A stretch of DNA of 24,157 nucleotides from a virus. Positions 4,946 to 11,546 of the stretch are shown here, one piece after another. The stretch lies in the IMG/VR virus record IMGVR_UViG_3300044675_001585, positions 1 through 24,157 of that record, one strand, 5' to 3'. The position numbers were made by a program, and so were the translations under genes. Positions within the stretch are counted from its first letter, which is position 1; each line of letters opens with the position of its first letter. Under the pieces are notes generated by a model, which saw nothing but the letters and a program-made list of their open reading frames with translations, ran no database searches and was not told the DNA's origin.

Positions 4946-5946
4946 GGTTAGGCATTGTAACCAATTTAACCAGCCCAACGACCGATTATTATCGTTCGGT
5001 CAATCCATTTATGCGGCTTCGTTCTCAAATGGTAAATCTTCATATTACTTACCTCAATCCTGAGACGGTAAAGTGGTACGATTTTTACGACGTTGATGTT
5101 ATCTTATTTCAACGACCCAACGGTGACGGTATGTTATCCATGATTGCTGAGGCAAAGAAGATGGGTAAAAAAATCATTCTGGATCATGACGATCTTTTGC
5201 ATGAGGTCAACGCCGCGAATCCAGCGTCGGCACACTTCGGGAAACCTCAGGTAAAAGAATCGGTTGAAAAGGCTTTCAAGTACGCTGATTATATCATTGT
5301 TTCAACGCCTTACCTTAAGGAATTTTACAAACAATTCTTTGACGAAAGTAAAATAATGGTTATCCCCAACGCCATTGACTTTCAAGTGACGCCCCTTTGC
5401 CCCGTGTCACCTGATAAGCTGGAGGCAAAGATTAAGCGCGTGTTGTGGCGTGGTTCCATGACGCATATTGAGGACTTGAAAACCGTGGATACATTTTGGC
5501 ATTATGTCAGCAGCCGCAAGGACACCGAGGTTGCATTTATTGGGATTCCTGAGTGGTTGGGCAAAACATTGTATCCAAACGTAAAGGTCATACCGTGGAA
5601 CAATTCCTTGTTTCAATATTTCGAGCTGATAAAAAACAGTTCGGCTCATTACGCCGTGTTTCCTTTGACAAATGACAATTTCAATCAAAGCAAGTCGAAT
5701 AACTTTGCTATGGAGATGCTTGTCACGGGTTGCGTTCCGTATGCACCAAAGGAAATCACGGAGTTCAATGTTCCAGGAGTTCGGTTGTATGAAGGATCGG
5801 ACGATTTGTATTATCAATTTGAAAAGGCTTTGGAAAAGGATGGGAATTATTTTAATCATTTGCAGGCAGGCAGGAAATGGCTTTTGACTGAGCGAAATTT
5901 ATTAACCGTCAACAACAAACGTAAACAAGTGTTAAAAGGAATATGA
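4942..5946 (+). CDS. Glycosyltransferase, GT-B fold
   Basis: The 334-residue protein reads as a two-domain GT-B glycosyltransferase. The N-terminal Rossmann half has MRLGIVTNLT, then KKIILDHDD (76-84) and ADYIIVST (115-122). The linker motif MVIPNAIDF (139-147) is typical of GT4-like enzymes. The C-terminal half begins VLWRGSMTH (168-175) and contains the donor-binding segment KSNNFAMEMLVTGCVP (251-266). It lacks a signal peptide or membrane segment, so it acts in the cytoplasm. Phage enzymes of this kind glycosylate DNA bases, virion proteins or host surface sugars; the sequence does not say which. It overlaps its upstream neighbour by 4 nt and its downstream neighbour by 4 nt. Confidence 0.85.
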   Translation: MRLGIVTNLTSPTTDYYRSVNPFMRLRSQMVNLHITYLNPETVKWYDFYDVDVILFQRPNGDGMLSMIAEAKKMGKKIILDHDDLLHEVNAANPASAHFGKPQVKESVEKAFKYADYIIVSTPYLKEFYKQFFDESKIMVIPNAIDFQVTPLCPVSPDKLEAKIKRVLWRGSMTHIEDLKTVDTFWHYVSSRKDTEVAFIGIPEWLGKTLYPNVKVIPWNNSLFQYFELIKNSSAHYAVFPLTNDNFNQSKSNNFAMEMLVTGCVPYAPKEITEFNVPGVRLYEGSDDLYYQFEKALEKDGNYFNHLQAGRKWLLTERNLLTVNNKRKQVLKGI

Positions 5947-6404
5947 TGGGAAATGTAAACGAAAAATCATTATATGAATTTAAATTAATTCCTGGAATTG
6001 CTCCGACGGCTCAGGTTGTGGATTTAACATTTAAAACCATTGAAGTGACGGCGTATAATCCAAATAACATCATGGTAACAGCATTTAATCCAGATTGGTC
6101 AAGTCACGTAAATCACAAAGAGGAAAACTCTTTTGATATTTATTCGAATAACAAGTCGAATCCAATTCGTTGGTTGGAGTACGGTTATAATCAGCTTGAA
6201 TACGGTGAATACTTTACAAAAGAAACATGGGACAAGGCAGACGCCATGCAAATGGAAATCATGGACAATTTTTCCAAATGGCTTGTAAACAATGAATGGG
6301 AATTGAATTATACAAATGGCAACTGGGAAAAATTAAATGATGATATTCAAATATTATCATTCAGCGAACTTTACCAACTCTTTTTAAAAAGCAGGGAGGC
6401 ATGA
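5943..6404 (+). CDS. 153-residue hypothetical protein with duplicated C-terminal domain
   Basis: The gene starts in an ATGA overlap with the glycosyltransferase (ATG ATG; either could start). Residues 1-70 are beta-rich and contain two similar phrases, VTAYNPNNIMV and VTAFNPDW. Residues 85-153 are helical with MEIMDNFSKWLVNNEWELNY and end SFSELYQLFLKSREA. This C-terminal segment is clearly related to most of the following ORF, so the pair arose by duplication. No function is recognised. The last codons AAAAGCAGGGAGGCATGA double as the junction to the next gene. Confidence 0.65.
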   Translation: MMGNVNEKSLYEFKLIPGIAPTAQVVDLTFKTIEVTAYNPNNIMVTAFNPDWSSHVNHKEENSFDIYSNNKSNPIRWLEYGYNQLEYGEYFTKETWDKADAMQMEIMDNFSKWLVNNEWELNYTNGNWEKLNDDIQILSFSELYQLFLKSREA

Positions 6405-6613
6405 ACAAAGACGGACTTTTAATAACCATTGTAGATGAATGCTTGCAAAAGGCGCGGGAAATGCACATTGAAACAATGGACGAGTTTTCTCAATGGCTTG
6501 TAAAGGAAAAATACATTTTAAATTACCTTAACGGCAAATTGCAAAAGCCAAAAGATGAACAAAGACCAATGTCCAAACTTTACCAAATGTTTTTAAAAAG
6601 CAAGGAGGCATGA
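6401..6613 (+). CDS. 70-residue paralog of the upstream protein's C-terminus
   Basis: The protein matches the last ~60 residues of its upstream neighbour: IETMDEFSQWLVKEKYILNY against MEIMDNFSKWLVNNEWELNY, and MSKLYQMFLKSKEA against FSELYQLFLKSREA. It lacks the N-terminal beta-rich part. It starts and ends in ATGA overlaps, and its 3' end AAAGCAAGGAGGCATGA copies the upstream junction. A stand-alone domain next to a two-domain version suggests the helical module is the active or binding part. Function unknown. Confidence 0.65.
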   Translation: MNKDGLLITIVDECLQKAREMHIETMDEFSQWLVKEKYILNYLNGKLQKPKDEQRPMSKLYQMFLKSKEA

Positions 6614-7122
6614 TAATTGAAAAAAAGCAAATCGCCGATTTAATACCCGCGCCTTACAATCCACGGCAAAGCACGGCAAAGCAGGAAAAGCATTTGAAGG
6701 AAAGCCTTGAAAAGTTTGGCATGGTTGAACCGATTATTTACAACAAGCAAACGGGTTACATCGTCGGCGGTCATTTCCGTGTCCGTGAATTAAAGAAGCT
6801 TGGCATCAAGGAAATTGAATGTGTCATTGTTGATTTGAATGAGGCAGATGAAAAGGAATTGAACATACGATTGAACGCAAACACGGGGTCATGGGACTGG
6901 GACACCTTGGCGAACGATTGGGACGTGGTGGACTTGGAAGCGTGGGGGCTTGAGATACCGTTTTACGATGAAGAGGTGAAGGAGGAACAAAGCAAAGAGG
7001 AAGAGGAATTTAAAACTCTTGAATTAAACTTCAATGCTTGGGATTATAAAAACGTGGTTGCAAGGTTGAAACAAATAGACAGCAAGTCCCTTGAATCTGC
7101 ATTGATTAAGGCGCTTGAATAA
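6610..7122 (+). CDS. ParB-like nuclease-domain protein (second copy of fold)
   Basis: This 170-residue protein opens with the ParB/sulfiredoxin-like domain: IADLIPAPYNPRQ (8-20), HLKESLEKFGMVEPIIYN, then GYIVGGHFRVRELKKLG (49-65) with GGHFR as the conserved motif, and ECVIVDL. DEKELNIRLNANTGSWDWD follows, a pattern I know from phage ParB-domain proteins often fused or adjacent to DNA methylases. Here no methylase domain follows; the C-terminus is a Glu-rich acidic segment (122-137) and a short helix. It sits just before the packaging genes, so a role in packaging, genome segregation or regulation is possible. It is not closely similar to the leftward ParB-domain protein. Confidence 0.8.
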   Translation: MIIEKKQIADLIPAPYNPRQSTAKQEKHLKESLEKFGMVEPIIYNKQTGYIVGGHFRVRELKKLGIKEIECVIVDLNEADEKELNIRLNANTGSWDWDTLANDWDVVDLEAWGLEIPFYDEEVKEEQSKEEEEFKTLELNFNAWDYKNVVARLKQIDSKSLESALIKALE

Positions 7123-7140
7123 CGCGATAAAACCGTGAAA

Positions 7141-7479
7141 ATGGCAAACAACCCGAAACATAAAGATAACTTGAAACCATTTCCAAAAGGTAACAACGCA
7201 AACCCCAACGGTCGCCCTAAGAAACTCCCAGCCCTTGACTTGATAATGGCAAATGTCATGGGGCAGGAGAAAGACGGTATCACGGCGGCTGAGGCGATTA
7301 TCATGAAGCTTCGCGAACAGGCGGCAAAGGGTGACATCAAGGCGGCTCAGTTGCTCCTTGACAGGGCATACGGGAAGGCAAAGCAAAACATTGATATTAC
7401 GACGCAAGGGGAAAAGGTAACCGTGCCAACGATTATATTTACAAAGGAAAATAATAATAATGAAAAAAATAATGATTAG
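7141..7479 (+). CDS. Terminase small-subunit-like protein (DUF5681-type)
   Basis: The 112-residue protein begins MANNPKHKDNLKPFPKGNN with NPNGRPKKLP at about 20-29, the FxxGxxxNPxGRPK signature of DUF5681-type phage proteins that lie next to terminases. The middle is helical (TAAEAIIMKLREQ, GDIKAAQLLLDRAYG), and a short polar Asn/Glu tail follows. Its position two genes before the large terminase supports a role in DNA recognition for packaging. A GTG at 7135 is in frame, but the ATG at 7141 is preferred. The end overlaps the next gene by 20 nt. Confidence 0.65.
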   Translation: MANNPKHKDNLKPFPKGNNANPNGRPKKLPALDLIMANVMGQEKDGITAAEAIIMKLREQAAKGDIKAAQLLLDRAYGKAKQNIDITTQGEKVTVPTIIFTKENNNNEKNND

Positions 7480-7804
7480 TCAGCCAATGAATGGCTTAAC
7501 AGATGAACAGATTGATGAAACAAGAAATAGATTTTTTGAATTTGCCTGTAAAGAAAAATTTGATGTTGTCAATACTTTCTTTACAGGAGGATTTAATTCT
7601 CCTAGCTCAATGAAATCAAGAGGAATAATTCAAATACCTGTATATTTTTTAGCAAAGTCACTTGAATATATGAGCGAATGCAGTACTGTTTATTTTGCAA
7701 AAGGCTGGGAGAATGCACGGGGTTGTAAGATTGAGCATGAAATTGCCTTGCAATATGGATTAGAAATTATTTATGAGGCAAACGAGTTGAACGAATCAGT
7801 ATAA
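7460..7804 (+). CDS. DUF4406 / nucleoside 2-deoxyribosyltransferase-like protein
   Basis: The 114-residue protein begins MKKIMISQPMNGLTDEQI, the characteristic start of DUF4406 proteins, which have the fold of nucleoside 2-deoxyribosyltransferases. The later segment YMSECSTVYFAKGWENARGCKIEHEIALQYG carries the GW-x-x-ARGC-x-x-E pattern, with the glutamate expected in the active site and a Ser/Asp-type substrate pocket. A role in nucleotide salvage or cleavage of modified nucleosides is likely by family, but the exact substrate is unknown. The gene is more AT-rich than its neighbours and sits between the terminase subunits, which suggests a separate insertion. It ends one base before the large terminase ATG. 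Confidence 0.78.
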   Translation: MKKIMISQPMNGLTDEQIDETRNRFFEFACKEKFDVVNTFFTGGFNSPSSMKSRGIIQIPVYFLAKSLEYMSECSTVYFAKGWENARGCKIEHEIALQYGLEIIYEANELNESV

Positions 7805-9034
7805 ATGCAAATAAAGGTTAGTGACAAATACCAAGCCCTGTGGCAACCGCGGACGCGTTACTTCCTTATCACTGGGGGGCGTGGTTCGGCAAAGTCTTTC
7901 ACCGTGGGGCTTTGGGCTTGTAATATGTTACTTGCTTACAAAAATTGGAAGGTACTCTTTACCCGGTACACGTTATCAAGTGCCAATATTTCCGTTATCC
8001 CTGAGTTCCGTGAAAAGATTGACTTGCTTGGCGTGGGTGATGAGTTCAATATGACCAACGCGCAAATTGGTCACAAGGTGACAAAGAGTGAAATAATCTT
8101 TTCCGGTATAAAAACAAGTTCAGGAAACCAAACGGCAAAGTTGAAGTCAATTCCTGGGCTTAATGTTTTCATTGTCGATGAAGCGGAAGAGTTTGTGAGC
8201 GAAAAGGACTTTGATACAATCGACGAATCAATTCGTATGCCTGATACGCCGAACCTTGTTATCCTTGTAATGAACCCGCAAGACGTGGAGCATTGGATTT
8301 GGAAACGGTGGTTTGAAAAATCGCACCGCATGGAGACGATTGACGGGCACGCGGTCCCGATAAGCACGCACCCAGATATAACACACATTCATACGACTTA
8401 CTTTGACAATTACCATAACATAAGTAAGGATTATATTGCAAAGATTGAGGCAATTAAAAGCAAGTCACCTGAGGCATACGCGCACAGGTTCCTTGGCAAG
8501 TGGCTGGATAAAAAGCAAGGGGTAATATTTCCAAATTGGATTGAAGGGGAATTTGATAACTCTTTGCCTTTCGCCTACGGGCTTGACTTCGGCTTTTATC
8601 CCGATCCTTTGGCATTGGTCAAAGTTGCGGTTGATACCACGGCGAATAAGATATATGTAAAGGAAATCATTTACGAACAAAGCCTTTCTTATGACATGGT
8701 TGTTACAAAGATTAGAAACGAGGTTGAAACAGACGCCTTGATTGTTGCGGACACAAGTGAGCCACGTTTGATTGACGCGCTTTTGAGCAACGGTATCAAT
8801 GTAAACAAAACGGAAAAGTACGCGGGAAGCGTTGTGGATGGAATAAAACGAATGCTTGATTTTACCATTGTGGTTACTGAGGAATCGTATAATTTAAAGT
8901 TTGAATTAAGGAATTATATTTGGAATGACAAGAAATCTTCAACGCCAATGGATATGCATCAGCACGGGCTTGACGGAGTTCGCTATGCCTCGCTTCGTTT
9001 AATGCAAGGCTCGGATTCACTTGCGCACAACTAA
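7805..9034 (+). CDS. Terminase large subunit (ATPase and nuclease)
   Basis: The 409-residue protein has the two domains of a DNA-packaging motor. The ATPase part has Walker A GGRGSAKS (24-31), Walker B VFIVDEAEEF (121-130) with D125/E126, and a coupling segment LVILVMNPQD (151-160). The RNase H-like nuclease part starts YGLDFGFYPDPLAL (258-271) with D261, has LIVADTSEP (312-320) with D316, and a late Asp in HGLDGVRYA. This is the PBSX-like Terminase_3 type. It cuts concatemeric DNA and drives it into the prohead through the portal. Its length is normal. ATG at 7805 follows the upstream stop directly. Confidence 0.95.
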   Translation: MQIKVSDKYQALWQPRTRYFLITGGRGSAKSFTVGLWACNMLLAYKNWKVLFTRYTLSSANISVIPEFREKIDLLGVGDEFNMTNAQIGHKVTKSEIIFSGIKTSSGNQTAKLKSIPGLNVFIVDEAEEFVSEKDFDTIDESIRMPDTPNLVILVMNPQDVEHWIWKRWFEKSHRMETIDGHAVPISTHPDITHIHTTYFDNYHNISKDYIAKIEAIKSKSPEAYAHRFLGKWLDKKQGVIFPNWIEGEFDNSLPFAYGLDFGFYPDPLALVKVAVDTTANKIYVKEIIYEQSLSYDMVVTKIRNEVETDALIVADTSEPRLIDALLSNGINVNKTEKYAGSVVDGIKRMLDFTIVVTEESYNLKFELRNYIWNDKKSSTPMDMHQHGLDGVRYASLRLMQGSDSLAHN

Positions 9035-9041
9035 AAAAACT

Positions 9042-9260
9042 ATGACACCAAAAGAAAAAGCAGAGGAGTTAGTTGATAAGTTTAGAAATGAAATAACCTC
9101 ATTTTTAGGCGATAACATGAAAAAAATTAATGCTAAAAAATGCGCTTTGGTTGCCGTGGATGAGTTAATAAAAATCCATTATCTTTTAACGGCTACACAT
9201 GACACATCCCCTTCCATTAATTATTGGAAAGAAGTTAAACAAGAACTTGAAAAATTATGA
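9042..9260 (+). CDS. Small protein, MTPKEKA family, copy 1
   Basis: This 72-residue protein starts at ATG 9042, 7 nt after the terminase stop; an in-frame TTG at 9021 inside the terminase is rejected because the paralogs all begin MTPKEKA. The family plan is visible: MTPKEKAEELVDKF, a central helix ALVAVDELIK, a variable stretch, and a closing NYWKEVKQELEKL. I have the impression that ORFs of this plan are common in Bacteroidota phages, but function is unknown. It overlaps copy 2 by ATGA. Confidence 0.75.
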   Translation: MTPKEKAEELVDKFRNEITSFLGDNMKKINAKKCALVAVDELIKIHYLLTATHDTSPSINYWKEVKQELEKL

Positions 9261-9484
9261 CCCCGAAAGAAAAAGCAGACGAATTATTTACCCATTATCA
9301 CAACCTTATTCAAAGCATCGGAGGCGAACTTGGGCAAGAGATCCTTGTCTCCATCCTTGCAAAGCAAAGCGCCTTGTTTACCGCACGGGAGGTATTAAAG
9401 GAAAAGTGGAACATTGAGGTACCTGGCAGCGAAGATGAATATTATTGGTGGGAAGAAGTTGAACACGAAATAGAAAGTATATGA
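9257..9484 (+). CDS. Small protein, MTPKEKA family, copy 2
   Basis: This 75-residue protein shares the plan of its upstream neighbour: MTPKEKADELFTHY at the start, a central helix FTAREVLKE, and YYWWEEVEHEIESI at the end. The middle (SIGGELGQEILVSIL) differs strongly, so the ends are conserved and the centre is free to vary. ATGA overlaps join it to copies 1 and 3. Function unknown. Confidence 0.75.
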   Translation: MTPKEKADELFTHYHNLIQSIGGELGQEILVSILAKQSALFTAREVLKEKWNIEVPGSEDEYYWWEEVEHEIESI

Positions 9485-9723
9485 CACCGAAGGAAAAAGC
9501 AAGGGAATTGCATTTACAAATATATGACCAACTGCCATACAGGCATAACGTCACGGGTGAATACGATGGATTTAAAAAGGCAAAGGAAATTTCATTGTTT
9601 TTAACCGAACAAATCATAAGTAATAATCAAACGATTTGCGGACAACTTGGCTCAGACGTGGACGAAAACACGGCGTACTGGTGCGAGGTTGAATTGCATT
9701 TAAAAAACATAATAACGAAATGA
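9481..9723 (+). CDS. Small protein, MTPKEKA family, copy 3
   Basis: This 80-residue protein starts MTPKEKARELHLQIYDQL and ends AYWCEVELHLKNIITK, again the family's N-terminal box and YWxEVxxxL closing box. The central helix KEISLFLTEQIIS corresponds to the AxxAxxEI segment of copy 1. It is the most diverged of the three in the middle. ATGA overlaps link it to both neighbours. Confidence 0.72.
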   Translation: MTPKEKARELHLQIYDQLPYRHNVTGEYDGFKKAKEISLFLTEQIISNNQTICGQLGSDVDENTAYWCEVELHLKNIITK

Positions 9724-10019
9724 CGAACAACGAAAAGGCGGTTTATATTATTCACCTGATTGAGGAAATAACCAAAGAGATACAAGAATTTCCCATGCGA
9801 AGAAAACAATTGCTTCTCCTTCGTTCTCACCTTGAAAAGGCGGTACGGTTGACGGGAACGGGCAGGTACAGGGAGTTGAAACGCCCCGAGTCATTGCCCC
9901 TTGTTAGCCATGAAAAAGCATTAACCCCAAAGGTTAATGAAAATCAAAAAAACATTGAACCGAGCGCAAGCATCGCAGATAACATTCCCGAACCAACAAG
10001 AAAAAGCAAACGCAAATAA
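9720..10019 (+). CDS. 99-residue hypothetical protein, basic tail
   Basis: The protein starts in an ATGA overlap with MTNNEKAVYIIHLIEEITKE, loosely echoing the MTPKEKA start, but has no YWxEV closing box. Residues 1-50 are helical and basic; residues 55-99 are disordered with Pro, Ser and Lys and end RKSKRK. It may be a distant fourth member or an unrelated gene. Its stop TAA shares its last A with the ATG of the next gene. Function unknown. Confidence 0.6.
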   Translation: MTNNEKAVYIIHLIEEITKEIQEFPMRRKQLLLLRSHLEKAVRLTGTGRYRELKRPESLPLVSHEKALTPKVNENQKNIEPSASIADNIPEPTRKSKRK

Positions 10020-10912
10020 TGGTACAATTTCATTTAAGCCACTCCGATACAAAGTATTTTTATCCTGAGACCGCAGCGGATATAACACTTGAACAATACG
10101 TTTATTTCCATAAGTTTATCCTTTCCCAATACCCTGAGGTTGAACTTGATGCCCTTGTTGCGCAAAAGCAAATGATCGCGGCGTATGATAAAATCAAACC
10201 GTATGCGAAGAAGTTGGGCATTGACTTGAAAACAACGCCAACGGACGTGGTTCAAGAATGTGAAATAATCCTTTTGACAAATAATGTCAAAGACAATGTA
10301 CGTCGTTTCCTTCCTGCATTGATTGACCAATTCAACGCAAATCAAAAAGCATTGGACAAGTGCCTTGAAATCATGGACGAGGTTTGGGAGGCGCAGGTAA
10401 AATACCCGTACATGGCAAAGGTGGTAAACTATTTCACGGGCATTCCTTTGGACGCGTGTTATGGCAAAGTTGCAGAAAGTCTGGAGTTAAAATATTTGAC
10501 CTTCATGTTCTCAAAGATACTCAATGCAATTAGCGTACCCGAAGAACTTAAGTATAAACAGATTTATGACTTCAACGGAACTTTGTATTACCTGCCTGAT
10601 AAGCTAATGGCAAAATCCACGTTACTTGAGTTCGCTGAGGCAGCCCAATTTGACAAGGGAAGGAAAGCAATTGAAAACAATGACGCTCAGGGCTTGCTTC
10701 ATGTCATTGCCGTGTTGCTTAGGAAAAAGGACGAGGCATATAGCGACGAGGTTTTTCAAAGGAATTGCATTGACTTTTTAAAATTGCCCTTACAAGTTGG
10801 CTTTGAAATTGGTTTTTTTTTGACGAAGTTAAGCGAGAGTTATCAAGTCGATTTGCAGACCTCTATGCTTCGCAAGGCGATGCAAAGTATGCCAGCGCTT
10901 CAAGACAATTGA
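10019..10912 (+). CDS. Probable tail assembly chaperone, zero-frame product (G-like)
   Basis: The 297-residue protein has a beta-containing start (VQFHLSHSDTKYFYPE, ITLEQYVYFHKFI) and a long helical remainder, with FNGTLYYLPDKLMAKSTLLEFAEAAQF near residue 190-215 and LPLQVGFEIGFFLTKL near 257-272. A helical protein in this position whose gene ends in a frameshift into an overlapping ORF is the hallmark of siphovirus tail assembly chaperones (lambda G and GT). These bind the tape measure during tail assembly and are absent from the virion. The assignment rests mainly on the frameshift and on location among tail genes; there is no diagnostic motif. A start TAATG junction is used. Confidence 0.55.
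   Translation: MVQFHLSHSDTKYFYPETAADITLEQYVYFHKFILSQYPEVELDALVAQKQMIAAYDKIKPYAKKLGIDLKTTPTDVVQECEIILLTNNVKDNVRRFLPALIDQFNANQKALDKCLEIMDEVWEAQVKYPYMAKVVNYFTGIPLDACYGKVAESLELKYLTFMFSKILNAISVPEELKYKQIYDFNGTLYYLPDKLMAKSTLLEFAEAAQFDKGRKAIENNDAQGLLHVIAVLLRKKDEAYSDEVFQRNCIDFLKLPLQVGFEIGFFLTKLSESYQVDLQTSMLRKAMQSMPALQDN
10813..10822 (+). promoter_or_regulatory. -1 frameshift slippery site (T9 run)
   Basis: The zero frame reads GGT TTT TTT TTG ACG across nine consecutive T (10813-10821), giving slippery heptamers T TTT TTT and T TTT TTG. The -1 frame has a stop just upstream (TGA 10804-10806) and then stays open through the rest of the zero frame into the following ORF. The run is the longest single-base run I noticed in the window. 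Polymerase slippage on T9 would give a related outcome. Confidence 0.7.
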
Positions 10913-11094
10913 ATGACAAATACGGTTGGTACTTGACGATTAAGAAAATAGCTGAGTGCGGATTGTTTAACTTGGCAGGGCTCACCCCCTTACAATCAAG
11001 CGAAAGGGCAAATTTGTACGAGGTCTTTCAATACCTTGCGAGCAAAGCGGCGGAAGACAATCTTTACAATGAGATACAAAAGCAAAAGAAATGA
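10822..11094 (+). CDS. Tail assembly chaperone, -1 frame extension (T-like)
   Basis: This frame continues from the T9 run as DEVKRELSSRFADLYASQGD and onward through NDKYGWYLTIKKIAECGLFNLAGL to its stop at 11092-11094. It has no ATG anywhere; the only conventional initiator is a TTG at 10909 inside the end of the zero-frame gene. It is therefore most simply produced as the C-terminal part of a fusion of about 358 residues with the upstream protein. The sequence is a normal soluble helical one, with aromatic KYGWYLTI near the zero-frame end. This matches the T part of a G/GT pair. The stop overlaps the next ATG. Confidence 0.68.
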   Translation, partial: DEVKRELSSRFADLYASQGDAKYASASRQLNDKYGWYLTIKKIAECGLFNLAGLTPLQSSERANLYEVFQYLASKAAEDNLYNEIQKQKK

Positions 11095-11546
11095 CACTAT
11101 TAGAAATCGCAGACTTATTCAAAAGTACCACGGACGCAACGCAAGGACTAAACGGCTTTTCTTTCGGTTGGCCGTCGGATCGGACACGGTCACAGGATTA
11201 CGCGGACGTGGGGGAAAACAGTACAAACTTATTCCCCAGGGTTTTCTTTGCCGTGCCAACATTGACCAACAACCCGATAACACGCCGAGATGTGTACCAA
11301 ATTACTTTGTTCTTTGACGATTTACTTGGTTACAATGAAGACGGAACAGTGAATGAGGATACACAAATAGAAAAGTGGTCAGCCTTGACCGTGTTGGCTG
11401 AAAAATTCATGTTGCAGATAAATACCAATAAGCAGGTTGGCAACATTGCCGAAGGGGTTCAAATGACATTGGATAGCTTTTCCTCGATACAAAGGTTAAT
11501 AAGCGTACAGGCGACATTCAACTTAAATGTTATTTCTTCATGTTAG
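11091..11546 (+). CDS. 151-residue tail or connector protein
   Basis: The gene starts in an ATGA overlap. The protein opens with a helix (MTLLEIADLFKS), has aromatic and beta-rich central parts (FPRVFFAVPTLTNNP, DVYQITLFFDDLLGYNEDG), a helix (SALTVLAEKFMLQ) and a beta end (QRLISVQATFNLNVIS). A helix, sheet, helix, sheet order and its place beside a putative gp10-like protein fit a tail terminator or head-tail connector. No motif proves it. Confidence 0.55.
   Translation: MTLLEIADLFKSTTDATQGLNGFSFGWPSDRTRSQDYADVGENSTNLFPRVFFAVPTLTNNPITRRDVYQITLFFDDLLGYNEDGTVNEDTQIEKWSALTVLAEKFMLQINTNKQVGNIAEGVQMTLDSFSSIQRLISVQATFNLNVISSC

Noticed and set aside
6395-6613. AGGGAGGC and AAGGAGGC as Shine-Dalgarno sites of the two small ORFs
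   Set aside because: They sit one or zero bases from the ATG, too close to function, and encode the shared C-terminal (K)EA codons, so they follow from the duplication.
10909-11094. Independent 61-residue gene starting at TTG
   Set aside because: No ATG exists, and the frame is open upstream to the T9 run; frameshift fusion explains it better.
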